From Ziziphus jujuba (taxonomy: Eukaryota > Streptophyta > Magnoliopsida > Rosales > Rhamnaceae), in NCBI RefSeq assembly GCF_031755915.1, contig NC_083380.1, forward strand, positions 15,209,001 to 15,273,000: a stretch of DNA of 64,000 nucleotides. Direction: 5' to 3'. Below, one piece after another: positions 21,222-32,325 of this stretch. The notes under the pieces are model-generated. The model saw only the letters and a list, made by a program, of their open reading frames with translations. It was not told the origin of the DNA and searched no databases. Made by a program: the position numbers and the translations under genes. Every line of letters starts with the position of its first letter. The stretch's first letter is position 1.

Positions 21222-24200
21222 ATGTCAATGGAAGAATCATCTTCGGGAGCTATGGTTAAGCTCACTGCCACAAATTATACACTTTGGAGACCTCGGATGG
21301 AAGATCTCCTCAATTGTAAGGATCTGTTTGATCCTATAGAAGCTAAAGGAGAAAACCCCGATCCCAGCAAAGAAGCAGAATGGAAGAAATTAAACAAGAA
21401 AACGATCGGTCAGATCAGGCAATGGATCGACCACAGTGTCTTCCATCATGTAGCGAAGGAAACGGATGCATATGCCCTCTGGACAAAATTGGAGGACATG
21501 TACCAGGCCAAGACTGCTCGGAACAAAGCCCTGTTGCTTAAGCGATTGGTAAATTTAAAATTACAGAGTGGAACTTCTGTAGCCGAGCATACCAGTGAGT
21601 TCCAGAGCTTGGTAAATCAACTATCTGCTGTGGATTATCAACTAGGGGATGAGGATCAGGCCCTCCTACTTCTAAGCTCTCTTCCAGACAGTTGGGAGAC
21701 ATTGGTAGTCTCTCTCAGCAATTCGGCCTCGAATGGCAAACTTACTATGTCTATGGTTAAGGATGCCCTATTTAATGAAGAGGCCAGGAGAAAGGACATT
21801 GGCATGGATCAGTCACATGCCCTCATCACAGAAAGAGGAAGACAGCAAAGAGGTGGTCGAGATAGGGGGAGAGGCAGGAGCAAGAGCAGAGGCAGATCTA
21901 CAGACGGCAGAAAATCATCGTATAAGTGCTATCATTGTGGCCTGGAGGGTCACATGAAGAAGAACTGCAGAAAGTTGTTGAGAGAGCAGAGACTCCAAGG
22001 TAATCAACCGAAGAAGGATGGAGAGACACTAGTCACTGTTACAGGCGAAGTGGCGCTCTGCTCCACCGAAGTAGAGACATGCCTTCATATATCAACCCAA
22101 GATGTTGAGTGGGTAGTCGATACTGCAGCATCCTACCATGTCACTCCACACAGAGATTTCTTCAAAACGTACAAAGCAGGAGACTTTGGTACGGTAAAGA
22201 TGGGAAATTTCAGTTTTGCAAAGATTATGGGAACTGGTGATATTCAGGTAAAAACGAATGTTGGTTGTACAATCACTTTGAAGGATGTCCATCATGTTCC
22301 AGATCTTCGGCTTAATCTACTTTTGGGAGCAGCCTTAGACAAGCAAGGCTATGACAACTACTTCAGCAAAGGCACATGGAAAATGACGAAAGGTGCCATA
22401 GTTGTCACCCGAGGACATATTTGTGGAATGCTGTACAAGACTCATGTGAAGATATGTGCAGATAGCCTCAATATTGCAGAAGGAGAGGCGTCTCAAAATC
22501 TGTGGCACCAGAGACTCGGTCACATGAGTGAAAAAGGATTGTCCACTTTGGCAAGGAAGAAGCTTATCACTGTTTGCAAGGATGATGCACTAGATCCTTG
22601 TAGTCACTGCTTATTTGGTAAGCAACATAGAGTCTCCTTTAGTTCCTCTGCATTGAGAAGATCAGAGTTGCTTAGTCTGGTGCACTCTGATGTTTGTGGT
22701 CCCATGGAGGTGGAATCATTAGGAGGCAACAAGTATTTCCTGACCTTCATTGATGATGCTTCTCGGAAGGTGTGGGTATATTTCTTGAAGACAAAGGACC
22801 AGGTATTGGATTACTTCAAACTGTTTCATACCATGGTAGAGCGTGAAACAGGAAAGAAGCTGAAATGTCTCCGCTCAGATAATGGAGGCGAGTATACTTC
22901 CAAGGAGTTCGATGCCTACTGCAGAAGACATGGCATTCGACATAAGAAGACGGTCCCTCGCACCCCACAACATAATGGAATAGCCGAAAGAATGAACCGA
23001 ACCATTATGGAAAATGTCAGAAGTATGATCAGTATGGCTAAGCTGCCAAAGCCATTCTGGGGAGAAGCTGTTCGTGCCGCCTGCTATTTAATCAACAGAT
23101 CACCGTCAGTACCGTTGAATTTTGAAATTCCGGAGAAAGTGTGGTCAGGTAAGATTCCCTCCTACTCTCATTTAAGAGTGTTTGGTTGTTTAGCTTATGT
23201 ACATGTATCTAAGGAGCTCAGACAGAAGCTCGATGCAAGATCTACTCCATGCATCTTTATAGGATATGGAGATGAAGAATTCGGATACAGGTTATGGGAC
23301 CCGAAAACAAAGAAGGTTATTAGAAGCAGGGATGTAGTATTCCATGAAAACCAGAAAATGGAAGACATTGAAAAGCCCAGAATGTCTCCTAATTGTAGTT
23401 CTAGTGCTGAGAATTTTTGTCCTAATCCAGCACCAGCACAAATAGCCACAGAGGATAATAAGGTGCATGAAGATATACCAGAAGCAGACCAGGAGGAAGA
23501 AAGGGATATTGAGCAGGGGGAGACTTAATCCTCTCAAGCAGCTGCAGGGCCATCACAGCGGTCAGATGATGGTACATCTCCTGAAACCAGTGGTTTACAA
23601 GTTCGGAGATCTGAGCGAGGCCGAATTCCATCAAAGAGATTTCCAGAATCTGAGTATATTCTGCTTACTGAAGAGGGGGAGCCAGAGAGTTTCCAGGAAG
23701 CTGTTTCTCATCAAGAGAAGGAAAAGTGGCTGCAAGCAATGCAAGATGAGATGGAATCCTTGCAGAAAAATCATACTTATGAGTTGGTTGAGCTTCCAAC
23801 AGGAAAGAAGGCACTAAAGAATAAATGGGTGTTCAAGCTCAAGAAAGATGGCAGCGGAAAGGTGGTGAAACACAAAGCCCGATTGGTGGTCAAAGGATTT
23901 CTTCAGAAGAAAGGAATTGACTTTGATGAGATTTTTTCACCAGTGGTAAAAATGACTTCAATTCGAGTCATTTTTGGTTTAGTAGCAAGTCTAAACCTAG
24001 AGCTTGAACAGATGGATGTGAAGACAACATTTCTTCACGGTGATTTACATGAAGAAATCTACATGGAGCAGCCAGAAGGATTTAAGGTTTCAGGGAAAGA
24101 AAACCTCGTATGCAAGCTGAAGAATAGCTTGTATGGCCTCAAGCAAGCACCAAGACAATGGTACAAGAATTTTGACTCGTTTATGGTGAGTCAAGGCTAT

Positions 24201-25238
24201 AAAAGGACTGCAGCAGACCAGTGTGTTTATATTCAAAAATTTTCAGGTGGAAACTTCATTGCACTTTTGCTATATGTGGACGACATGTTGATCGTTGGAC
24301 AAGATGCAATGAAGATTAGTCAGCTGAAGAAAGAATTGTCTAAGTCCTTTGATATGAAAGACTTAGGACCAGCTCAACAAATTTTGGAAATGCAAATAAT
24401 CCGAGACAGGAAGAATAGAAGGTTATGGCTATCTCAAGAGAAGTATGTTGAACGGGTGATAAAGAGATTCAACATGGATAAAGCCAAACCGGTCAGCATT
24501 CCACTTGCAAATCATTTCAAGTTGAGTAAGAGATTGTGCCCCTCATCCAAAGAAGAGATAGAGGAGATGGCTTCAGTACCATATTCTTCAGCAGTAGGAA
24601 GTCTGATGTATGCAATGGTGTGTACCAGACCAGACATTGCTCACGCAGTAGGTGTTGTGAGAAGATTTCTTTCAAATCCTAGAAAGAAACACTGGGAAGC
24701 AGTCAAATGGATTCTCAGGTATCTTAAAGGTACATTGAAGCTGTGCTTGTGCTACGGGGGAGGTGCTCCAATCTTAGAAGGCTATACAGATGCAGATATG
24801 GCTGGAGACCCTGATAATAGAAAGTCTACATCAGGTTATCTCTACACTTTTGAGGGGGGAGCTGTGTCATGGCAGTCAAGATTGCAGAAGTGTGTTGGTT
24901 TATCCACTACTGAAGCAGAGTACATTGCCGCAGCGGAAGCGAGTAAGGAAATGTTGTGGTTAAAGTGTTTTCTCACAGAATTGGGCATCAAGCAAGAAGA
25001 CTACAAGATACATTGTGATAACCAAAGTGCCATGGATTTGAGCAAAAACTCAATGTATCATTCCCGTACAAAGCACATTGACATCCGCTATCATTGGATA
25101 CGCGAAGTAATAGATCAACAGTTGCTAAAACTGATGAAGATCCACACAAAAGAGAATCCAGCAGATATGCTAACAAAAGTTGTTGCTCAAGAGAAGCTGA
25201 AGCTATACAGAGACATAGCCGGAATGGATGGCAGATGA
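21222..25238 (+). pseudogene. Copia gag-pol polyprotein with one internal stop codon
   Basis: One reading frame of 1339 codons is broken only by TAA at 23526-23528. Domains in order: gag (from 'VKLTATNYTLW'); zinc knuckle C-x2-C-x4-H-x4-C ('CYHCGLEGHMKKNC', residues ~236-249); aspartic protease ('WVVDTAASYHVTP', ~292); GAG-pre-integrase ('LWHQRLGHMS', ~427); integrase core with 'FIDDASRKVW', 'LRSDNGGEY' and 'TPQHNGIAERMNRT'; then past the stop, reverse transcriptase ('LYVDDMLIVG') and RNase H ('TDADMAGDPDNRKSTSGY', 'LSTTEAEYIAAAEA'), ending 'HTKENPADMLTKVV'. The stop lies in the linker between integrase and reverse transcriptase, so both halves keep all motifs seen. The start ATG at 21222 is the first in frame; ATG at 21228 is an alternative. 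It makes the replication and integration machinery. The single lesion suggests recent inactivation. Confidence 0.9.
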
Positions 25239-25271
25239 CCATCAGTTTAAATGCGGCTGGAGGGGGAGAAT

Positions 25272-25735
25272 TGTGAAGTCCAGCCGCACCACCACTGCAC
25301 CGACAGTGTGAAGACTGCACAGCCACCATTTTTTACAATGGCCATTGCTGCATTTAACACCGAAAATGGATTGCTCAACAATTGTGGGCTACTGTCAGAA
25401 GCTGTTGAAGATTGTGGCCATGCAACCGACTTTGTAAGCCTATAAATAGGCTCCATCCCGTTGCATGCAAGCAAACCAAGGGAGCAAGCTCAATATTATC
25501 CCAAGTGAGGAATATTGAGAGAAAACTCTGAGAGAGAGTGTGTTTAAGTTCCAGAGAGAGCTTGAGAGAAGAGTGAGCAATTCCAGAGAGAATTTGACAG
25601 TGTAGAGGGAGGTTCCACGTGAGAATCTCTACGAGAGAAGTTTTTATTTTTATATTCTATTTTCAAGAGAGTAATAGAATTCTTTTTATTTTTCTTATCA
25701 TATTTCTTCTCTAAAGTGGTCGGAGAACCACAACA
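25272..25735 (+). repeat. 3' LTR of Copia element 1
   Basis: It matches the 5' LTR apart from about ten substitutions and two one-base indels counted by eye. It is preceded directly by a purine tract and followed by the GATTT duplication. Confidence 0.93.
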
Positions 25736-26074
25736 GATTTCCTGTACAATAGATACATCATGGTTATGCCCGTGGGCGCAAACAAACTACAATGAATATT
25801 CTTGGAAAATCCTCCTCTGCAGTCAATCAATAGCCATCTCTCTCTCTCTCTCCTCTCGAAAATTCGAACAAGTATCCGAACTTTTCTTCATCAAAAACAA
25901 AACCAATTAACTTTTATGTGAAACAGTGGTTTGAAGTAGATTACAACCAGCAGTTGACTTTTATGTGTAACGAATGTGAGAGGTCAGTTGGGAGATGCGG
26001 ATCTAATGCCACTAATGATAGATTCCTCTGCTATTGCCGTCACAATAAACCCCATACCATAGTGTGTCACCCTC

Positions 26075-27445
26075 GTAAGCTTTTTTTTTTTTCCCTTTTT
26101 TTTTTTTTAGCATGCTTATAATAAAATACTAAGCATTTATCCGGAAAGAGTCCAAAAAAAATGGAGACAGAAATAATACTGCTCAGTAAATTTGTTTATC
26201 TTGTTTATCTATTAGACTCTTTTCTTGATATTGGTAGCCATTATATGCTGATATATGTAGAACTTAGTTGCAAACTCTAATTTGTGTAAATCAAACTCCA
26301 AATGATGGAATATACTATAGCTAGTAGGACTCTCCTCCACCATTTTCCAGTAGTTCTCTGTTTCATTAAACAATATTTAGTACTAGTTTGTAATGCAGTT
26401 ATTAGCTCTTTAGTTTTTACCAAACAATAGCTAAAATCTTCTCCAACTGATAACTAGCTTGTAGATATTTTCTAAGCTACATAATTAGACAATAGGGTTT
26501 AATATGATTAAACCGGGCTCTCCTTGGTCATTAGAGTTTTGGGATATTGAAGCCGTTTTAACTGTGTGTGTGTGTGTGTGTACTCTTTGTTTGACCAGAG
26601 AGAGATAAAACTCTCTCAGTGAGATGATCCAATCCTTGTAATTTGTTTGGCCCTAAAAATGCATGTTTAAAAAAGTAAATATGTTTTTGTTTTATAGAAA
26701 ATTTAAAAGTGTGGTTGGTAGGAATTCTTTCCACGTCTTTATAATTGAACATGTCAACGGTCCAACGAAGATACATATCAATTTCTTTATTTTGTTGTTT
26801 TTCACGCCAAACTTTAGACTAATTATTAATTACTTGCATATCAAAATATAATCATATTTTTATTTATATAAATCTGTTTGCTAATTAAAAGATCCCTTTT
26901 ATACTAAAATACATACTATAGTATATATATATATATATATTTATATCAGAGTGTCATCTCATATACATATATATATGCGTGTGGATGGGTGGATGGGTGT
27001 GTGAAAATTCCTTTTTTCAAGCTTATATGGTTAAATATTGAAAATATACACAAATGATGGTATAATTTTACCTTGTGTGTGGTTAAAATCTATTTTGTTA
27101 TATATAATTAACCAAATATTTATTAAAGAATACTTAACAATTACAATCTTCAAGTAAATTTTAAAAGACGTTGAAGTTTATTAAATAAAAAAATAATATT
27201 TTATTATCCACTTGATTAAAATTAGAAAATAGTAGTTGGGTATATTAAAAAAAAAAAAATTCAATTGTAAGAACATAGAAAAGGAAAAACAAATTTCAAA
27301 AAATAAAAATTCCACTTGAAAGCTAGCCGCCCAATATGATGGGGATGAAGAATGATAAAATGTGAGTCGGCTTTGCTTTGTTCTATTTGTCTTTAACCTC
27401 CTTTTTGGATTGTCAATTTTTGACATGAAAAACAAATGCCGAAAG
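26075..27445. other. Intron remnant of relic B
   Basis: No coding exon is seen. The order of blocks ('tgctgatatatgtag', 'ccaaatgatgg', 'actctcctccacca', (TG)n, 'agagagataaaac') matches intron 1 of copy D at 41057-42190. The (TG)n run is about 10 repeats at 26562-26581, against about 27 in D. Similarity ends near 27180. The remaining 27180-27445 is AT-rich and leads into the inverted-repeat arm. Confidence 0.6.
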
Positions 27446-29230
27446 GATTTCTCTTTTGCCCTCCACTTTCTGTTCAGCCAGCCACCAGTTCCCTTAAAAG
27501 AGAGTCAAGGTCCTCCACTTCCCACAATTTTCTACTCCTTCCCACCCATTTCATTTACTTTGTAGACGTTAGGTAGGGTAATCGTTTAGCAACATATCCA
27601 TGAACTTCTCTCTCTTCTTTTTTTTTTTTCATCTTTGATGTGCCTATTTAAAAATATACACTGTTTATATAAAATATGTTAAATTTTTCCATACCAAGTT
27701 TTATCCCGTACCAAGTAAAAGGTTCCATTTGGTTAAAGACAAGGAAACCTACTTGAGATCTCAATTGAGCTTCTGAGTTTGTTTGTTTGTTTTTTTTTTT
27801 TTTTTGGGGTGAGTTTGACATTGTCTTTCCTAATACCCTAGAGTATCTAGCTCTTCGGTGAACCATAAAATCCAGATCTTTGTAATTTGAATTAGGACAA
27901 CTTTAATAGCCCCACTAATATATATAAATATAAATATAAATATGTTTACAACTTCTTCATGTTCAGACCATTAGAAAAGGTAATTAGGCATATTTGAATT
28001 ATGCAATTCAATTTCAAAGTTGTGGCCTCACTTTTAGAGATTTATTTGTTTTTGCTTGAACCATTTTTTTGTCGTTCTCTTGCTTATTTTCAACCTTCAA
28101 TCATAAACAAAAATAAGTAAAGCTAAAACTTCCAAACTTCAAAGGACTTATACAATAAGCAACAACAACTAAGTAGAATTTTCATCTTCATACTTCCAAA
28201 ATACAATGTTTTCTTCTCCTCTGTTTTTTTTTCTTTCCCCCTCTGTTTCCTTCTTTGTTTTCCATACCAAATGTATATCCAAAACATCTTCAGACTCACT
28301 AAACCTTTCCATATATGCTTCATCCTCATCTTCAACTTCATCTTCACTGTTTCCCCCAGAAAAACTCTAGCTGTAGACCACAAGTTCAAAGCCTGTGAAC
28401 CTCAAAACTGCAGGAATGGTCCAAATATAAGTTATCCTTTCTGGGTTTCTCCTCAAGAATCCTTTTGCGGGTACCCCAGCTTTCAGATTAAATGCACTCA
28501 CAAAAACCCAGTTCTCAAAGTTTCCAATAACGATTTTATTATCAAAGAAATATTTTACTCGAACAATTCACTAATCGTGGCCAATGCCGCAGTCTATGAT
28601 GAAGAATGCCCAGCTCCTAGACACAATCTTAGCCTTGATAGAACTCCTTTCCGGTACAGTCCTGATCACATTGATTTTTCCTTCTACAATTGCTCTGAAG
28701 AACTTCCAGACCAGATTTATCTATTCCCAGTTGACTGTGGTAGCAATGCCACCCACCACTCTTTCGCTGTATTTCATAAGGAGGCATTGATGAACATGAA
28801 CTATTCTTTAGACTGGTGCTAATCTTCAGTTGATGTGGCTGTGGATGTGGCAGAGAATGTGAGCTTCAACAAATTGTTGGATATGAATTATGCTGAAATC
28901 ATGAAGATCGGTTTTGTTCTGAATTGGAATGCACATGGTTGTAGTAATTGCCAAAGAAGTGGTGGAAGATGTGGGTATGATAATAACGAATTTGTTTGTT
29001 TTTGCCGTGATGGTCCTCACGCGAAAACCTGCCATGATGGTAAATTTTTTGCGAAGTTTTGTTTAAATTTTTTGGGGTATTATTAAGTTTAAGCATGGAA
29101 GAAATTTCATAGAGAACTAGGCTTGGCAAACTAACCAGAAAACTTCTTTAGTTTCTATTTGATCATGTTTACGCTGACTAAAAAACATGCATGGTTCTAC
29201 TAAAACCTTGTGAATCCCAGAACAAAAATT
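27446..29230 (+). repeat. Left arm of a large inverted repeat (other arm 62115-64000)
   Basis: The promoter, exon 1 and start of intron 1 of copy C match the reverse complement of the window end. For example 'ggatttctcttttgccctc' at 27447 pairs with the last bases of the window, and exon 1 proteins are about 90% identical by eye. The right arm runs to the window edge, so the true length is at least 1.8 kb. The arms are separated by about 33 kb. Confidence 0.85.
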
Positions 29231-30028
29231 AAAAATAAATAAATAAATAAAACATACTAAAGCCTTATATATCAGTGCTCAAAACGCAGTCATTTAATTC
29301 CATATGGCCTAAATTTCATTCTTTTATTTTATTTTATTTTTTTACGTAATTAAACTTGTAAAGCTGCAGCCCTGCAGATTGCTAGATTTTTTCTTAATCG
29401 AAAGATAATTATTTTCTATTTTATCAAGGTTTGAAATATTAAATTAGTGACTTCTTTTAATCCCAATTTATGGTATTATGAATAACCTAGTCATACTAAA
29501 CTTTAAAACCATGATCCTCATAAACTGATTTTCTGCTGTCATTTGTTTTTCTGTCTGTAACACTATGCACTTTCTTATTTTGACTTGGACAAATAATCCA
29601 TGCTGTAGTCTCTTCCCCTTCCATCTTTTTTGGTTGATGATACATAATCTGCTTATAAAATCTCATAATGCTTTGTGTTTTTTTTTTTTTTTTTTTTTGG
29701 ATGTTCTAATGCTTTTTCATTTTCTGTTAATTTATCGCAAAGTTCTAGTAATTGGAAAATCAAGATTTTAATAGGTACTATACTAATTATCCTCTATCCA
29801 TTTCCTTTTAGAATATGTGTTATTGTACTCTTTCCTTAATGAACATCTTTAGTTGCTGTGTTTTGGGTGTGATTAGTAATTTCTCTCTTCCTTGCTACAA
29901 TGCATAATGGTATTGTTATAATTGGTATTGATCTTTCTTTAATTTCTTTCGACAAGTACTTTGCGTTTTATTCTTAGCATCATTGTCAATGAAAGTCTTC
30001 ACATATGGACTTAATTTCCTCTCTTGTT

Positions 30029-30319
30029 ATCATCATTTAAAAGCCCCTAGTCACCATCATCTTCAACTTCACCACATTTTTATCATGTTATCACTGCTTC
30101 TGAAAAGATTACCAATTGCAGCCATGTCTGCAAGTTTCGTGGGCACATGCAAAAATGCTTTCTTCCCTCTAGGAAGATATAACATTGTCCAATTATGCAG
30201 TCCCTACTGCTTCAACTTCAATGCAAGGGCAGCCAACAAGTGGCCTTTCAAAGAAATCAATGAGCTGGAGCTCATATTCTCAGTACTAACCAATTAATTA
30301 ACATAATGACCATTACGAT
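30029..30319. other. Insert of unknown origin next to the cob fragment, in the last intron of C
   Basis: The intron of C follows copy D up to 'ctcttgttatcatcat' (30018-30033; D 47739-47754) and again after about 30565 ('ttttattggacaagg'; D 47826). The 290 bases in between that are not cob are absent from D and higher in GC than the intron. They read in one open plus-strand frame ('VGTCKNAFFPLGRYNIVQLC') that I do not recognise. It could be further mitochondrial DNA carried with cob, or an older separate insertion. Confidence 0.45.
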
Positions 30320-30560
30320 CCATGCCATTCTTCGTAGTATACCTGACAAATCGGGAGGTGTAGCCGCAATAGCACCAGTTTTTATATGTCTGTTGGCTTT
30401 ACCTTTTTTTAACAATATGTATGTGCGTAGTTCAAGTTTTCGCCCTATTCACCAAGGAATATTTTGGTTGCTTTTGGCGGATTGCTTACTACTAGGTTGG
30501 ATCGGATGTCAACCTGTGGAGGCTCCATTTGTTACTATTGGACAAATTTCTCCTTTTGTT
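30320..30560 (+). pseudogene. cob: Nuclear copy of mitochondrial cob (cytochrome b), C-terminal third
   Basis: The translation 'HAILRSIPDKSGGVAAIA', then 'VRSSSFRPIHQGIFWLLLAD' and 'GWIGCQPVEAPFVTIGQISP', is plant mitochondrial apocytochrome b, about codons 285-364. It stops abruptly after 'SPFV' and the next bases are intron again. It lacks the rest of the gene and cannot be expressed as cytochrome b; it is a NUMT inside the last intron of copy C, on the same strand. The frame is still open, and codons at known plant cob editing sites carry the unedited C (His at 30321, Pro at 30375, His at 30450). Identity is firm from the protein; the exact ends are within about 10 bases. Confidence 0.88.
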
Positions 30561-31865
30561 AATAGCAGAATTTTAGATTTTTTTCTTTTATTGGACAAGG
30601 TAAGTCTTTTAATAAGATTTTCACCTAAATTGGATCAATGCCATATGTATGGAGCCCTTAGATGTCTTTTTAAGACAATCATATTGTTGTACTCATAATT
30701 GGCTGACAATTTGTTTACTTTCACCTGAATCATCTCTTTCATTTTTCTTACAGGTGTTATTTCTGCAGCAATTGTTATATCGCTGACCTTTGTTATAATG
30801 TGCGTTATTAGAAGTGAGAAATTGTCAATAAAGTTTTTCTCAAATATGACTAAATCTGATAAAGACATTGAAGGTTTCATTAGAAGTTATGGACATCTAC
30901 ATGTCAAAAGATTCAGATTCTCTGGTATCAAGCAAATGACCATATCATTCAAACAAAAATTAGGTCGAGGAGGATATGGTGATGTATACAAAGGAAAGCT
31001 ACTCGATGGGCGTCTTGTAGCTGTGAAACTCCTTAATGAATCCAAAGGAAATGGTGAAGAATTTATTAATGAAGTTGCAAGCATTAGCAGAACATCTCAC
31101 ATAAATGTTGTCACTCTTGTAGGATTTTGCTTAGAAGGTAGCAAGAGAGCTCTTGTTTATGAGTTCATGTCAAATGGATCACTTGAAAAGTTCATATACA
31201 ATGAAAATCCTATGCAAACCACTCCACAGTTAGAATGGAAAGAGCTACTCCAAATTGCCAAAGGGATTGCTGAAGGGCTCCACGATTTGCACCGTGGTTG
31301 TAACACCAGAATTTTGCACTTTGACATCAAACCACATAACATTCTCTTGGATAAGGATTTTTGCCCAAAAATTTCTGATTTTGGACTAGCTAAACTTTGT
31401 GAAAGGAAGGAGAGTATCATATCGATGGAAGATGCTAGAGGAACAATAGGCTATATAGCTCTTGAAGTTTCCAATCGAAACTTTGGAGGAGTTTCTTATA
31501 AGTCCGATGTTTGTAGCTATGGAATGATGATTCTAGAGATGGTTGGAGGAAGGAGAAACATCAAGGTTGGAGTAACCAACACAAGTGAAATATATTTTCC
31601 ACATTGGATATATAAGCATCTTGAACAGGGCTGTGATCTTAGATTATTGCATGGTGTGGTGACAGCAGAGGAAGATGAAATTGCATGAAAGATGGTTTTA
31701 GTGGGTTTGTGGTGCATTCAAACAAATCCATCAGAGAGACCATCCATGAAGAAAGTGATTGAAATGTTGGAAGGCAGTTTAGAAGCCTTACACATCCCCC
31801 CAAAGCCTTTCTTGTCTTCTCCAAAATCACCAGAAGAATTTTCCAGTACCACATCAATTTTATGA

Positions 31866-32291
31866 TGATATATAATTTATCAAGATTACTTTTGAAGCAA
31901 CTAAACTCTATGTTATAGAAAGATCAATGTGATCGATGTTAGAGCTCTTGTTCATCTTGCAGTTCCAATGGGTGGTTGGCCTCTAATTTAGTTTCTTTTT
32001 CTATACAAAGATTAAGTATGATGAACTGAAGCAATTTTCAAATGTACCTCTACTTTTTCTAAACATTACAATGAGATTCTAATGACAAAGGAAAATTTTC
32101 AAATAGTCTTCATTAAGTTAGGGATTTTCTCTCTTGGCTTTTGAATGTATTAAGACTTAAATGTAAGAGAACTAGAGTAGTTATTCAAGCTTTATAAATA
32201 TGTTTAAGAGAACTGAGAAGCCAAATTTTGTGTTCATAATGCTCGAGCTCATCTATCCGACATACCACATGTCAAAAGCATTGTTAAAATA

Positions 32292-32325
<34 letters not shown>

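Larger units (their letters stand above)
20133..25735 (+). mobile_element. Nearly complete young Ty1-Copia retrotransposon (5603 bp), TNT1-94-like
   Basis: LTRs of 466 bp (20133-20598) and 464 bp (25272-25735) begin TGTGAAGT and end CCACAACA. A perfect 5-bp target duplication GATTT lies at 20128-20132 and 25736-25740. The primer-binding site complementary to initiator tRNA-Met ('tggtatcagagc') is at 20601-20612, and a purine-rich tract 'ggagggggagaa' directly precedes the 3' LTR. By eye the LTRs differ at about ten substitutions and two single-base indels, roughly 2%, so insertion is recent. The internal region carries one gag-pol frame with domain order gag, protease, integrase, reverse transcriptase, RNase H, which defines Copia. 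One in-frame stop interrupts it. Confidence 0.93.
19926..26074 (+). pseudogene. LRK10L-2 relic B: promoter joined to the ectodomain end, split by a Copia element
   Basis: Bases 19926-20132 and 25741-25910 together match the upstream region of copy D (34240-34590): 'tgttttgcaaaggaa', 'caataatggttttgaa', 'gaatattcttgga', then a (TC)n run. Coding similarity starts abruptly near 25916 and ends at a GT donor at 26075. It encodes the C-terminal ectodomain segment 'EVDYNQQLTFMCNECERSVG', with the Cys-rich WAK_assoc signature C-x2-C...GRCGSN...FLCYC. The signal peptide and all of GUB_WAK_bind are deleted, so the promoter is fused to the exon tail. The Copia element at 20133-25735 sits in the promoter part with a perfect GATTT duplication. 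No kinase exon follows. Clearly non-functional. Confidence 0.75.
28271..31865 (+). pseudogene. LRK10L receptor kinase copy C: LRK10L-1-type ectodomain joined to an LRK10L-2-type kinase
   Basis: Exon 1 (28271-29039) encodes a signal peptide, GUB_WAK_bind ('CEPQNCRNGPNISYPFW') and the WAK_assoc end ('CSNCQRSGGRCGYDNNEFVCFC'), almost the same as gene H. Exon 2 (near 29741-29772) is damaged: the acceptor CAG lost its G and one further base is deleted. Exon 3 (30754-31865) encodes the membrane segment and a kinase with '[11 protein letters not shown]', 'VAVKLL', '[12 protein letters not shown]' and 'DFGLAKL', as in copies D and E. Lesions: CAA-to-TAA at 28820-28822 (H keeps Gln), TGA at 31686-31688 inside kinase subdomain XI, and APE changed to ALE. 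A mitochondrial cob fragment sits in the last intron. In the family the ectodomain lies outside the plasma membrane and the kinase signals inside. Almost certainly a pseudogene, though a kinase-only transcript is possible. Confidence 0.85.

Noticed and set aside
20128..25740. Reading the two Copia LTRs as a segmental duplication of the LRK10L promoter
   Set aside because: The perfect GATTT duplication, primer-binding site, purine tract and pol genes show it is a retrotransposon insertion.
30306..30698. 130-codon open frame that looks like a membrane protein
   Set aside because: It is the cytochrome b fragment with a chance in-frame run-on into intron sequence; it has no start context and is a nuclear organelle insertion.
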